From positions 1 through 64,000 of the forward strand of contig CAZEEJ010000001.1 in NCBI GenBank assembly GCA_964511155.1: a stretch of DNA of 64,000 nucleotides. Reading direction: 5' to 3'. This document shows, piece by piece, positions 7,376-16,932 of the stretch. This DNA comes from JAAYDF01 sp964511155 (GTDB taxonomy: Bacteria; Planctomycetota; Phycisphaerae; UBA1845; PWPN01). The translations under genes were made by a program, and so were the position numbers. The stretch's first letter is position 1. Each line of letters begins with the position of its first letter. The notes under the pieces are model-generated. The model saw only the letters and a list, made by a program, of their open reading frames with translations, searched no databases and was not told where the DNA came from.

Positions 7376-10300
7376 TCAGTTGCCGGCGCAGGCCGGGTCG
7401 CCGGGCTCGTCAGGGCCGCTCAGGCAACCCTGGAAAATGCTGAAATCATCAAGGTCCGCGTCGCCGTCACCGTCGAAGTCGAAACTCTCGCACCCGGCGG
7501 CGTGCGGCAGGTCCGCCCCGGACAGGCACGCGATAAACGCCAGCAGGTCTTCGCCATCCACGTCGCCATCGCCATTGGTGTCACCGGGGACCGGCAGCGG
7601 CATCTCACACAACTGGGCAACGTCGTCGACGTACACGGTGAATGGGCCGGCCGTGCCATTGCTGGTGAACGCCAGGTGTTCGATCGTTCCCTTACCGGTC
7701 GTGGAGCTGAGCACTCCGTCGCCCGTGAATGTCGTGATTGGGTCGGTGAGCGGATCGAAGATCAAGGTCTGCCACACGCCGGGGCGGGCATTCAGGAGCT
7801 TGCCGCCAAGAGGGGTATTCTCGTTGGCTCCGGTTGCCCCGATCCATTCCATCGGTCCGTCGGTGCCGCCGTCGGCGCCGATGGCTGCCTCGGTGTTGGT
7901 CTCGCGAAGGCCCACACAGACGCGTAGCGAGCCACTGTCCAGCCGCAGCCGGACGCGGATCGGCTTGTCGAAGGCCACCGTCGGGTTGGGAACGTGCGTG
8001 GCGTTGTTCGTCGTCACCCGCGCCCAACGTTGGGGGGCGGTATCCACAAAACCCCACTCGAGCTTCTGCGACTTGTCACCGGTGGCGGCGGCGTCGCTGG
8101 TCACCTCGCTGATACTCGGCGATTCAAGCAGATGAGCCGAGGTCGAACCCGAGAACCGTGGATGCCGGAACATGCCCATGCCGCCGTCGGCGATGCCCTC
8201 GAACCCGGCGATGAGTGTTGCCTCACAGGGCGGAGGAGCCACGGCCAGCACTTGCCAGCTCTCGTCGTCGCTGCCAACGGTGTTGGTCGCCCGAATGGTG
8301 AAGTCGAAAAGGTTACCCGCATCCGCCAGGCCGGGAGTCCATCCGCTGACCAGGCCGGTCGAACTGACTTGGGCGCCGGGCGGCCCGTCGATGACGGACC
8401 ATGAGTCGGCCAAGCCCTGGATCAAGGTCAACTGTTGCACATAGGGTTGCCCCGCGGTTGCCTCGACCGGATCCGGCAACACCTCGGCAATGATCGGGGC
8501 GAGCGGCTCCTGGGTTCCGAGGGCAATGTCCTGCCGCTTCGTCAATCCGGCCACGACCTGCACGCCGTCAAGCGCGGTGGTCGGGAGGCCCGTCTTGCTG
8601 CCCGTGACCTGATACAGCGTGCCGCTGCCGCTGGCGGGGATGAGCGTGATGACGTAGTACCCGTTGCCGTCGGTCTGTGCACTGCGCGATCCCACCTGGA
8701 CGGTGGCGTCATCCACCGGCAGCCCGGTCGCGCCGTCGGTGACTCGGCCGAATAGCGTCCCCTCCGTCGCCGTGGCCGGGTCGCGCCAGGGCATGGTGGG
8801 CACGGTGGCCGGCTCGTCCCAGAAGTTGGCGGCCACGTAAGGGTACCAGTCCCAGTAGCTGCCGGAGTTGTTGGTCGTGGCGTATGAGTACGTGCACAAG
8901 CCGTCCGCGCCCGCATCGACGGCATACTGCATCTGGATGATGCTGTTTTCAATGGTGTTGAGGTAGATGCCGGGCCCGGTCACCAATTGTCGGTTGTACC
9001 GCCACCCGATCGACGCGTTGACCCAGTTGCGGTAGTAGGTCGGGAGTTCATGCTCGCGATAGTAGGTCATGGGGATGCCGGTGTCCAGGTAGCCCTGTTC
9101 CATCCAGAGCCGCCAGTCCTGGTAGATGCTGTACGCGCTGGAGGAGGTGAAGCTAGAGGGCGCGTTGCCCCAGGTGATCAGGGCGGCACTGTGTCGCAGC
9201 GGCTGGCGGGGGTTGTCGGCCGTCGCCACCTCGACCTGGGCGCGGCGGACCAACTCGGTGATGGTTCGGCGCCGGAAGTTTCTCCAGTCCGTGTCGGTGC
9301 TCGGGGGCGTGCCGGCGTAGCCGGTAATCTGCTTGAACCGGGCCAGGCTGGATTTGGTGTAAGAGTTACTGGCGGGATACCCGGCCGCGTTGTTGGTGTA
9401 TCGGATGTAGTCCCAATGGATGCCGTCCACGGGGTAATTGTCGGCGATCTCGCGGAGGATCGAGATCAGGTAATCCTGCACATCGGGCGAGCCGGCATCG
9501 AGCACATAGTAACCGTCCACGGTAGACGGTCCGTTGCCGCTGTTGGTGTCCATGACCATGAGCCACTCGGGGTGGTTGGCCATAATGGTGTTGCCGCTGG
9601 GCGGCCAGGTTGTGCTGACCCGGAAGGCGACCAGCCAGCAGTGGACCTCGAGGTTGGCGGCCGCGGCCTTCTGGCAGAGGTAGGCCAGGGGATCGAAACC
9701 CGGCGTCGCGTCGCTGGCCTTGGGGATGATGTTGGAGTTCCAGTAGGCCCCGTGCCCCCCGCCGACGTTGTCCTGGTAGGCGAGGACCTCGGCAACGATG
9801 GCGTTGTAGCGGCCCTGGACGGCACGGCTAACCATCGCGTCGATCTGGGCCGCGGTCCTGAAGCCCTCGTGGAAGGCATCGGCCCAGAAACCGCGGAACT
9901 GCGCGGGCGTGGGGGGCGGTTCCTGGAAAACCGCGGTCACCGTTTTGGTCGCGTCCATGACCACCGTGGTGCTGGCCTGGAGGGGATCGGCTGCCGGGGC
10001 GCCCGCAGAGACCGTCCACTCCTTGAACACGTACCCCTCGGCCGGAACGGCGGAGATGGCCACGACCTCATCCTGGTCTTTGGCGTACGGGCCGCCCGCC
10101 GCGGGGGTGGTGGTCCCCGTGCCGGGGGGGCTGACCGCCATGGTCAGTTGGACCGGCTCGATGGTGCGGAACCGGACGGCATCGGCCACGATGGTCTTGT
10201 TGTTCTGGGCCTGATCGCTCAGGGTAACGTAACCAGCCGTGCCGGCAGCAAAGTTGTAGGTGCCGAGGGTCACCCAGGTTGAACCGTTGGTCTGCTGGTT

Positions 10301-10663
10301 GACGGTGACCAGGGACGAGCCTCCGCTGTGGTAGACGGTGTAGCGGGCATTGTTAGGCCGTGATGAACCGATGGACCGGTACCAGACGGCCACTTGGTAT
10401 TGTCCCGCGGCCGGCAGATTTGGGCGCCATTCCACAAGGTTGTAGGGCGTGGAGGTGCGGGTGGTCTTGTAGCGATAATCCGGTCCCCACTGGCCATCCA
10501 GACTGGTCACGCTCCACGCGCTGTTGTAGTCCTTGAACTCCGGGTCCGAGTTGTCCACGATCACGATCGCGGCCGACAAGGCCTGGGTTCCCATGAGCAG
10601 GGCCAAACCGACACATGCGGCCATGACGCAACACCGCCGCAGGGCATCCGGGGCAAGGTCCAT
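7376..10663 (-). CDS. Secreted multi-domain family-10-like glycosylhydrolase with dockerin
   Basis: 1095 residues. Start chosen at 10663, where AAGGAG precedes an ATG that gives a signal peptide (MAACVGLALLMGTQALSAA); the frame is open to 10858. Domains in order: golvesin-like domain (about 40-150, with WRPNLPAAGQYQVAVWY), an InlB-type repeat (about 155-225, GYVFKEWTVSAG), a GHL10/DUF187 catalytic barrel (about 235-560: FRGFWADAFHEG, VDGIHWDYIRY), a carboxypeptidase-regulatory-like beta domain (LFGRVTDGATGLPVDDATV), a putative Ig domain, a beta-rich region resembling a carbohydrate-binding module, and a C-terminal dockerin-type pair (GDTNGDGDVDGEDLLAF, DFDGDGDADLDDFSIF). Probably an exported enzyme acting on complex glycans. 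A sigma-70-like promoter lies at 10750-10778. Confidence 0.88.
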   Translation of the reverse strand: MDLAPDALRRCCVMAACVGLALLMGTQALSAAIVIVDNSDPEFKDYNSAWSVTSLDGQWGPDYRYKTTRTSTPYNLVEWRPNLPAAGQYQVAVWYRSIGSSRPNNARYTVYHSGGSSLVTVNQQTNGSTWVTLGTYNFAAGTAGYVTLSDQAQNNKTIVADAVRFRTIEPVQLTMAVSPPGTGTTTPAAGGPYAKDQDEVVAISAVPAEGYVFKEWTVSAGAPAADPLQASTTVVMDATKTVTAVFQEPPPTPAQFRGFWADAFHEGFRTAAQIDAMVSRAVQGRYNAIVAEVLAYQDNVGGGHGAYWNSNIIPKASDATPGFDPLAYLCQKAAAANLEVHCWLVAFRVSTTWPPSGNTIMANHPEWLMVMDTNSGNGPSTVDGYYVLDAGSPDVQDYLISILREIADNYPVDGIHWDYIRYTNNAAGYPASNSYTKSSLARFKQITGYAGTPPSTDTDWRNFRRRTITELVRRAQVEVATADNPRQPLRHSAALITWGNAPSSFTSSSAYSIYQDWRLWMEQGYLDTGIPMTYYREHELPTYYRNWVNASIGWRYNRQLVTGPGIYLNTIENSIIQMQYAVDAGADGLCTYSYATTNNSGSYWDWYPYVAANFWDEPATVPTMPWRDPATATEGTLFGRVTDGATGLPVDDATVQVGSRSAQTDGNGYYVITLIPASGSGTLYQVTGSKTGLPTTALDGVQVVAGLTKRQDIALGTQEPLAPIIAEVLPDPVEATAGQPYVQQLTLIQGLADSWSVIDGPPGAQVSSTGLVSGWTPGLADAGNLFDFTIRATNTVGSDDESWQVLAVAPPPCEATLIAGFEGIADGGMGMFRHPRFSGSTSAHLLESPSISEVTSDAAATGDKSQKLEWGFVDTAPQRWARVTTNNATHVPNPTVAFDKPIRVRLRLDSGSLRVCVGLRETNTEAAIGADGGTDGPMEWIGATGANENTPLGGKLLNARPGVWQTLIFDPLTDPITTFTGDGVLSSTTGKGTIEHLAFTSNGTAGPFTVYVDDVAQLCEMPLPVPGDTNGDGDVDGEDLLAFIACLSGADLPHAAGCESFDFDGDGDADLDDFSIFQGCLSGPDEPGDPACAGN

Positions 10664-10749
10664 AGGTTGACTCCTTGGGTCTGATTCCGCAGGCCGGGCA
10701 CCGAAATTGATGTCTTCCCACATGGCGCCCAAACCCTCCTCTGCGTTAT

Positions 10750-10778
10750 ATAATACATTCCCCCGTCCACGTCTGCAA
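10750..10778 (-). promoter_or_regulatory. Sigma-70-type promoter for the GHL10 gene
   Basis: Read leftward: TTGCAG, 17 bases, TATTAT. The start of transcription would fall near 10743, leaving a leader of about 80 bases. Confidence 0.5.
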
Positions 10779-10913
10779 TGGGGAATCTTCTGAATATGAG
10801 GCCCAAGCCGGTGGGGGCGGCGGCGGGTCTTGCAAACCGGCGTCGGATCGCCGACCATTTCCGGGGCAAGACGTCCGTCTTCACGAAACCGCGTTTAGGG
10901 AGGCAGGCTGACG

Positions 10914-11612
10914 ATGATCAACAGGCTGATGGTGGCGTTGTTGGCGATGGTCACGGTAGCGGGGCTGGGTTGCTGCGGGGGCCGGCCCGAGGGTCGCTCA
11001 AGCTGCGAGTCGTGCCCGTGTGCGACATGCCCGGCGAGGGGGACCACGGCGTGCCCCGTAACGGCGGGGGCGGCGACCGCGGAGTGGGTCCCGCTCTTCA
11101 ACGGCAAGGATCTCACCGGCTGGGAAGCCGAGGGCGGCGCTGCCTGGAAGGTCGAGAACGGCATGTTGATCGCCACCCAGGGGCCGAACTTTGCCCATGG
11201 TGAGCTGTTCACGACGGAATCCTACCGAGACTTTCACCTCAAGGTCACCTACCGCATGGAATGGCCGGCGAACAGCGGCGTCTGGTTCCGCTACCAGGCG
11301 GGCAACAAAGCCTACCAGGCCGACATCCTCGAATACACCAACCCCGTCGCCTATTCGGGGACCATTTACTGCCCGGGCAAGATGTTCCTGGCGATCAATG
11401 ACGACCCCGACCTGGTCAACCGCGAGGGCTGGAACACGCTGGACATCCGGGCGGAAGGCCCCCGGTTGCAGGTCTGGCTCAACGGCTTCCAGGTGGCCGA
11501 CGTCAAGGACGACCTGACGGACCACGGCCGGATCGGCTTCCAGATGCACGCCGGTCAGCAGTTCGGGCCGATGAAGCTTACCGTCCGGCAGGTCATGATG
11601 CAGCCGCTTTAA
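10914..11612 (+). CDS. DUF1080 (3-keto-disaccharide hydrolase-type) exported protein
   Basis: 232 residues. GGGAGG lies 11 bases before the ATG. A hydrophobic leader (ALLAMVTVAGLGCC) ends in cysteines that could form a loose lipobox, followed by a Cys/Ser-rich stretch and then one DUF1080 domain: WVPLFNGKDLTGWEAEGGAA, NSGVWFRYQ, GWNTLDIRAEGPRLQVWLNG and GRIGFQMHAG. This concanavalin-like fold is abundant in Planctomycetota and is linked to hydrolysis of 3-keto-glycosides or to glycan binding. It is divergent from the glycosylhydrolase gene and separated from it by 250 bp. Confidence 0.87.
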   Translation: MINRLMVALLAMVTVAGLGCCGGRPEGRSSCESCPCATCPARGTTACPVTAGAATAEWVPLFNGKDLTGWEAEGGAAWKVENGMLIATQGPNFAHGELFTTESYRDFHLKVTYRMEWPANSGVWFRYQAGNKAYQADILEYTNPVAYSGTIYCPGKMFLAINDDPDLVNREGWNTLDIRAEGPRLQVWLNGFQVADVKDDLTDHGRIGFQMHAGQQFGPMKLTVRQVMMQPL

Positions 11613-11781
11613 GCTCCCGGGGTGTGAGAGGCAAAACAGGTCGACGAGCGAACTAGCGGCGGGGCGTGTATCCCTGTCGCGGCAGTCCCCCGTAGCGGCT
11701 GACGCAGCGGGGGGACTGAGGTTGTGCCGGTGCAGGCAGGATGGGCCGCCCGGCCGCCGCGGGGGGCGGCCGCTACGGGGC

Positions 11782-11804
11782 GGCACCGGCGTCCGGCCGG
11801 TGCC
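11782..11804. repeat. Dispersed hairpin, family P6
   Basis: GGCACCGGCGTC then GGCCGGTGCC forms a hairpin. A second copy lies at 19287-19309. It is in the 225-bp space between the DUF1080 gene and the UROD-like gene, which also holds a CCCCCGTAGCGGC...GCGGGGGGAC inverted repeat near 11687-11716. Confidence 0.6.
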
Positions 11805-11837
11805 GAGGTGGACTTCGGTGGCTGACGAGGAGCGACC

Positions 11838-13208
11838 ATGACGGGTAAGGACCTTCTCCTGCAAGCCTTGCGGAATCAGCCCACGCCCCGGCCGGCGTGG
11901 GTGCCGTTTGTGGGCGTGCATGGCGCCAAGCTGATCGGCGTCAGGGCGGATGAATACCTGCATTCCAGCGACCTCATCGTTGGGGGGCTGCAGCGGGCCT
12001 GCGAGCTGTATCGGCCGGACGGGCTGCCCATCGTGTTCGACCTCCAGCTCGAAGCGGAGGTCCTCGGCTGCCAGATGCACTGGGCGGAGGAGACCCCGCC
12101 CGCGGTCAACTCGCATCCGCTGGTTGACGGCACGTTGGCCGATTTACCCGTGTTCGACACCGCCAGGGGCCGATACCCGGTCGTCCGCGAGACCCTGGCG
12201 GCCATGAAGCAGCGGTACGGCGACCAGGTTGCCCTCTACGGCCTGATCACCGGGCCATTCACGCTGGCCCTGCACCTGATGGGCACCAATCTATTCCTGG
12301 AGATGTACAACGCTCCGGAGCAGGTCAAAGCCGTGCTCGCGTTCTGTGCCGACGTGGCCCGCCGCGCCGCCGACTTCTACCTCGACCACGGTGCGGATGT
12401 GATCGCCGTCGTGGATCCGATGACCAGCCAGATCTCGTCGGCTCATTTCGCGGAGTTCGTCGGGCCGTACGTGGACCCGGTTTTTCGGCACGTCCGGGAC
12501 CGCGGGGCGTGTTCCTCGCTGTTTGTCTGCGGCAATGCGACGCGCAACCTCGAGCACATGTGCCGCACGGCCTGCGACAATGTTTCGGTCGACGAGAACA
12601 TCTCCCTGGAACTGCTGCGCGACCTGGCCCGGGCCGGCGGCAAGTCGTTCGGCGGGAACCTGAAGCTGACGACCGTCCTGCTGCTGGGCAGTGAGGCGGA
12701 CGCCCGGCGGGATGCGCTGCACTGCATGGATGTGGGCGGCACGACCGGTTTCGTCCTCGCCCCCGGATGCGACCTGCCGTTCCACACCCCGGAGCGCAAC
12801 CTCGAGGCCGTGGCCCTCATGGTCCACGATGCCTACCAGCGCGAAGTCGCCCGGGCGGCGCTGCCCGTTGCCGTGGAGCATGCCTACGAAGACGTCGAGC
12901 TGCCCGACTATGGCGATGAAGGTAAGGTTTTCGTTGACGTGGTGACGCTCGATTCCGCCTCCTGTGCTCCCTGCCAGTACATGGTGGATGCGGTTTACAA
13001 CGCAACGCGCAAGCTGGGCGACAAGGTCGTCATCCGCGAGCACAAGATCACGACCCGCAGCGGCCTGGGACACATGGCCAAGCTGGGCGTGGGGCAGATC
13101 CCCACCATCTGCATCGATGGGCAGGTCACCTTTCCGTCCATTATCCCGGACATCGCTACGCTCTCGCGCACGATCGAGCAGCGAATCGAGGATAAGCAGA
13201 AGCCATGA
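11838..13208 (+). CDS. Uroporphyrinogen decarboxylase-like methyltransferase fused to thioredoxin-like domain
   Basis: 456 residues. Residues 1-345 are a URO-D/MtaA-MtbA type barrel (GLITGPFTLALHLMGT, VVDPMTSQISS, VCGNATRNLEHM, APGCDLP). Residues 362-445 form a thioredoxin-like domain with CAPC at 376-379 and the cis-Pro loop VGQIPTICIDG. Corrinoid:CoM methyltransferases bind zinc through His-x-Cys plus a later Cys: here Cys231 and Cys311 are present, but the position two before Cys231 is Phe229 instead of His. So it is either an altered metal site or a non-methyltransferase role. The stop overlaps the start of the COG0523 GTPase (ATGA), implying a joint function in corrinoid methyl transfer or metal handling. 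GAGGAG precedes the ATG. Confidence 0.83.
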   Translation: MTGKDLLLQALRNQPTPRPAWVPFVGVHGAKLIGVRADEYLHSSDLIVGGLQRACELYRPDGLPIVFDLQLEAEVLGCQMHWAEETPPAVNSHPLVDGTLADLPVFDTARGRYPVVRETLAAMKQRYGDQVALYGLITGPFTLALHLMGTNLFLEMYNAPEQVKAVLAFCADVARRAADFYLDHGADVIAVVDPMTSQISSAHFAEFVGPYVDPVFRHVRDRGACSSLFVCGNATRNLEHMCRTACDNVSVDENISLELLRDLARAGGKSFGGNLKLTTVLLLGSEADARRDALHCMDVGGTTGFVLAPGCDLPFHTPERNLEAVALMVHDAYQREVARAALPVAVEHAYEDVELPDYGDEGKVFVDVVTLDSASCAPCQYMVDAVYNATRKLGDKVVIREHKITTRSGLGHMAKLGVGQIPTICIDGQVTFPSIIPDIATLSRTIEQRIEDKQKP

Positions 13209-14185
13209 TCCCCGTCGCGCTGGTCACGGGTTTTCTCGGCAGCGGTAAGACGACGTTGCTACGCCACGTCGCTGCCGCACATCGCGGCCGCCGGCTGGTT
13301 TTTCTGGTCAACGAATTCGCCCCCGTGGACGTGGACGGGCGGTTGCTCGCCGCGGAGGGCGCACGCGTGGTCGCGTTGCCCGGAGGAAGCATTTTCTGTC
13401 AGTGCCTGGTCGGTTCGTTCATCGAACAGCTTCGCGGTATCGCGGAGCGTTTCCATCGGCCGGCCGAGCCGTTGGATGGCCTGGTGATCGAGGCCAGCGG
13501 CATCGCCGACCCGAACGTCGCCGCCCGCATGCTGCGTGAGACCCGCCTGGACGAGATTTACCAGCTCCGCCGGATTGTCAGCGTGGTCGATCCTGGAAGC
13601 TTCGTCAAACTGCTGCACATGCTGCCCAGTATCACCGCCCAGATTGAAGCCAGCGACTTGGCGGTCCTCAACAAAGTGGATCTGTTCGACGAGGCCGCCC
13701 TGGCGGAGGTGGAGCGGCAAATCTCGGCCATCAAGCCGAACCTGGCTGTCGTGCGGGCGGCGCACTGCCGCGTGGATTCTGATCTGTTCGGTGAGCGGCA
13801 CGCCGGTGGCTCGCCTGGAGCATACGCTCCAGGTGCCGATCCGCACTTCGCCCGGCTGGTTCTCACGATGGGTCGGCCGGTGGACCTGGGGACCCTGGTA
13901 CACGCCATCCGGTCGGCAGGGGAGGCCGTTTACCGCGCCAAGGGCTTCGTGCCCACCCGGGGAGGCATGGTTTGCCTCGACTGCTCCGCCTCGGGCGTAG
14001 CGACCAGCCCGGCTCCTGCAGACAAGGTGGCGGGCCTGTTAGCCGTCATATGTCATCCCGCTTCACGATTCCATCTGGCGGCCCTCCTCGCACCTTGGGG
14101 TGACGTGCGCACCGTTGCGCCCGATCCCGACACGTCGCCCATCCAGCTTGGTCTGCCAAACGCAGCGGACCACCACCCGGGGTAG
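13205..14185 (+). CDS. COG0523/CobW-type G3E GTPase
   Basis: 326 residues. Walker A GFLGSGKT (9-16), the metallochaperone-like GGSIFCQCLVGS segment (a CxC where many relatives have CxCC), an IEASGIADP block and the LNKVDL guanine-specificity motif place it in the G3E GTPases that help insert or deliver metals or cobalamin. The C-terminal CobW domain is recognisable (YRAKGFVPTRGG, LAALLAPWGDVRTV). It overlaps the UROD/thioredoxin gene by four bases, so the two are coupled. A 20-bp palindrome inside the gene (13814-13833) adds residues SPGAYAPG in a loop. The metal cannot be told from sequence. Confidence 0.87.
   Translation: MIPVALVTGFLGSGKTTLLRHVAAAHRGRRLVFLVNEFAPVDVDGRLLAAEGARVVALPGGSIFCQCLVGSFIEQLRGIAERFHRPAEPLDGLVIEASGIADPNVAARMLRETRLDEIYQLRRIVSVVDPGSFVKLLHMLPSITAQIEASDLAVLNKVDLFDEAALAEVERQISAIKPNLAVVRAAHCRVDSDLFGERHAGGSPGAYAPGADPHFARLVLTMGRPVDLGTLVHAIRSAGEAVYRAKGFVPTRGGMVCLDCSASGVATSPAPADKVAGLLAVICHPASRFHLAALLAPWGDVRTVAPDPDTSPIQLGLPNAADHHPG
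13814..13833. repeat. Palindrome inside a coding region
   Basis: CCTGGAGCATACGCTCCAGG: 8-bp arms around a 4-base loop, in frame within the COG0523 gene and encoding part of SPGAYAPG. It looks like a small palindromic element that landed in a loop and kept the reading frame. Confidence 0.6.
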
Positions 14186-14466
14186 TTACCTGAAACTGCC
14201 CGTCACCCCTTGACCTGTCACCGAATTCTCGGACGATAGACATAGAGAGCACCCGGTTCGGCATCCTCGTGGACGACACAACCGAACTCGATCGAAAGGG
14301 CGAAACGGGAATGGAATCGCCTCCTGCCATTGGAAGCACCGGGACGGCTTGCTCGAGAAGCAGCTCTTGTAGTGCCGTCATCCTCGCAGCCTCGCGCACT
14401 CATCGGGCCGTCCACGCTCGACCTGCGGTCGGTAAGCCCACCGTCCAGCCTCTGCCCGGGAGCTCA

Positions 14467-15651
14467 GTGGCCACTCCCGGCTGCCAAGACCGCGGCCCAT
14501 GTCTCGCCGTCCTGCTGGGCCTTGCCTTGGCGCTCGGAACCGCGGCGCACGGGGCGGAGCAGACGTTGCTGTACGCGGATTTCGAGGGCGGGCTGGGCGG
14601 GTTCGTCATCGACAACGATTCCGGCGATGGCAACGGGCTATGGCACCTGACCGGCGGCTGCGAGGCCGGCGGGGATGGACATTCCCGGCCCACGGTCTTG
14701 TTCTATGGCCGCGAGGGCTTGTGTGACTACGACGCCGGCATGGGCGAAGGCGTGGTCGTCTCACCGGCGGTCAGTCTTGCCGGCTGGTACCCCCCCGTGC
14801 GGCTGACGTTCGCGTACTGGCTGGAGACCGAGTGCGACCCCCGTGAGTATGACATGGCCAGTGTGGAAGTCGCGGCGAACGGCGGTCCCTTTGTGCCCGT
14901 GGCCCACGCCGATGCGACACTCGGGTTGGTGACGCTGGCCGATCCCAGCTACGGGTGGAAGCAGGCGGAGGTGGATCTGTCGCCATTTGCCGGGGCGGTC
15001 GTGCAGGTCCGATTTCGTTTCCGGACCGGCGATGACATGTTCAACGAGTTTTCCGGCTTCTACGTTGATGACGTGCGCATCGCCGCGCACACGGAACCGT
15101 ATCTGGCGGTGGTCGCGGGTGCCAGCCGCATGGCCCACGGCGCCGAAGGGGAGTTTGACCTCTCTCTGGCCGTCGATGGACCGACGGCGGTGGAGATGCG
15201 CTGGCAGGCTCCGACGCGCATGGTCGTGAGTTTCAGTGAACCCATCCAGGCCGCCGGCGGCAGTCTTGAGCCGGGCCGGGAGGTGGCGGTGAGCGCGGGC
15301 CGGATCACCGCTCTGGCTACCGAAGGAAATGACCTGATCGTTGACTTGGCCGAAGTCCCATCGCAGGCCTGCCTAGTCCTGACCCTGGCCGGCGGGCCTG
15401 ACGGCATCGTGGGTGCGTCCGGCGGCGAGTTGCCCGCCGACTTCACGTTGGCTGTCCAGACTTTGCCTGGGGACGTGAACGGCGATGGTACGGTCAGCGT
15501 CCTCGATCTCGTGCTGGTCCGGAATGTTCTGAACCAACCCGCCACTGCCGCCAATTTCAAGGCGGACCTGGACGCCAACGGGCTGATCAATGTGCTCGAT
15601 CTGGTTCTGGTGCGTAACGCACTCAACACCAGCGTTGCTTCCTGTCCATAG
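14467..15651 (+). CDS. Secreted dockerin-type protein of unknown function
   Basis: 394 residues if started at the GTG at 14467 (GGGAG four bases upstream), which yields a normal signal peptide (LAVLLGLALALGTAAHGAE). The frame is open from 14269, but the extra 66 residues look non-coding. The mature part starts with a beta-sandwich resembling MAM or immune-inhibitor-A type domains (LYADFEGGLGGFVIDNDSGD, FSGFYVDDVRIAAH), then a second beta domain (about 220-325), then a dockerin pair (GDVNGDGTVSVLDLVLVRN, DLDANGLINVLDLVLVRN). No catalytic motif recognised; perhaps an adhesion or substrate-binding protein. Shares the dockerin ending with 7376-10663 and 61617-63704. Confidence 0.72.
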   Translation: MATPGCQDRGPCLAVLLGLALALGTAAHGAEQTLLYADFEGGLGGFVIDNDSGDGNGLWHLTGGCEAGGDGHSRPTVLFYGREGLCDYDAGMGEGVVVSPAVSLAGWYPPVRLTFAYWLETECDPREYDMASVEVAANGGPFVPVAHADATLGLVTLADPSYGWKQAEVDLSPFAGAVVQVRFRFRTGDDMFNEFSGFYVDDVRIAAHTEPYLAVVAGASRMAHGAEGEFDLSLAVDGPTAVEMRWQAPTRMVVSFSEPIQAAGGSLEPGREVAVSAGRITALATEGNDLIVDLAEVPSQACLVLTLAGGPDGIVGASGGELPADFTLAVQTLPGDVNGDGTVSVLDLVLVRNVLNQPATAANFKADLDANGLINVLDLVLVRNALNTSVASCP

Positions 15652-15755
15652 CCGCCGCTCTCCTCCTTCGGTATCATCCTGTCGTTGTCGGAACGGAAGG
15701 CCGGCGGTGCCCCCGTGTCCGTTTTCGCGTTGCCCCGCATCAAGGAGCCGACGGA

Positions 15756-16781
15756 ATGATCGATCTGCGCAGTGACACGGTGACCCGCCCAACGCCCGCC
15801 ATGCGGCAGGCGATGGCGGCCGCTGAGGTAGGGGACGACGTATTCGGCGACGATCCCGCGGTCGCGGCCCTGGAACGCCGCACGGCCGAACTGTTGGGCA
15901 AGGAAGCAGCCTGCTATATGCCCTCGGGGACCATGACCAACCAGGTGGCCTTGCGGGTACATACCGAGCCCGGTGACGAGGTGCTGATGGAGGCTTCCGC
16001 CCATGTTTATCTGTTCGAGGGCGGGGCTCCCGCGGCGTTGTCGGGCGTGACCTGCAGGCTGTTGCCCGGGCGGCAGGGCATCTTTACCGGGGCCGACGTG
16101 CGGGCGGTGCTCCGGCCGGGGAACGTGCACTTTCCCCCAACGAAGCTGGTTTGCGTGGAGAATACGCATAACGTGGGCGGGGGCAGTATCTGGTCGCTGG
16201 CGGCGGTGGCTGACGTGGTGGGCGCGGCCCGTGAGGCCGGGCTGCGAACCCACCTCGACGGAGCCCGGCTCTGGAACGCGGCCGTGGCCACGGGCATCGC
16301 GGAGCGGGAGTACGCGCGCGACTTCGACTCGGTCAGCGTGTGTTTCTCGAAGGGGTTGGGGGCGCCGGTGGGCTCCGCGCTGGCGGGTACGCGGGCGTTC
16401 ATCGAGCGGGCGCGACGATTCCGCAAGCAGTTTGGCGGCGGAATGCGTCAGGCCGGGGTGATCGCGGCGGGGGCCCTGTATGCCCTGGACCATCATCGGT
16501 TGCGGCTGGCGGAGGATCATGCGAACGCCCGGTTGCTGGCCGAGGGGGTCGCCACGTTACCCGGCGTGAGCATCGACCCCGCGACGGTGCAGACGAACAT
16601 CGTGTTCTTCGAGGTGACGGGCATGCCGGCCGCTGAACTGGCCGACCGGTTGCGCGAAGCCGGCGTGCTGATGCTCGCCCGCGGCACACGCATCCGCGCA
16701 CTCACGCATCTGGACGTGTCCCGCGACCAGATCGTCGAGACGCTGGCGATCATGGGCCGAATCCTGCGCGACGCGCGTTGA
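15756..16781 (+). CDS. ltaE: Low-specificity L-threonine aldolase (LtaE type)
   Basis: 341 residues, PLP-dependent fold type I. MIDLRSDTVTRPTPAM at the N-terminus is the family signature; HLDGARLWNAA (from residue 166) holds the PLP-contacting Asp168 and Arg171; Lys199 in SVCFSKGLGAPVGS is the expected Schiff-base lysine. It cleaves L-threonine or L-allo-threonine to glycine and acetaldehyde. AAGGAG lies upstream of the ATG. It appears to be a single-gene unit and converges on ispH. A second, different threonine-aldolase-like gene lies at 45655-46755. Confidence 0.93.
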   Translation: MIDLRSDTVTRPTPAMRQAMAAAEVGDDVFGDDPAVAALERRTAELLGKEAACYMPSGTMTNQVALRVHTEPGDEVLMEASAHVYLFEGGAPAALSGVTCRLLPGRQGIFTGADVRAVLRPGNVHFPPTKLVCVENTHNVGGGSIWSLAAVADVVGAAREAGLRTHLDGARLWNAAVATGIAEREYARDFDSVSVCFSKGLGAPVGSALAGTRAFIERARRFRKQFGGGMRQAGVIAAGALYALDHHRLRLAEDHANARLLAEGVATLPGVSIDPATVQTNIVFFEVTGMPAAELADRLREAGVLMLARGTRIRALTHLDVSRDQIVETLAIMGRILRDAR

Positions 16782-16932
16782 AGGCCGGGACCAAGGCAAC
16801 TTGTTGCTGTTCGTCACCTCCGCTTGGGCACGTCCATCAACAAGTTGTCTCGGTCCTCAGCGGATCGGCCCTCCCCCGATTCTTGTTCTCCCTCCCCCGG
16901 ACCACGCCTGCTGCCTACTGCCTACTGCCGCT

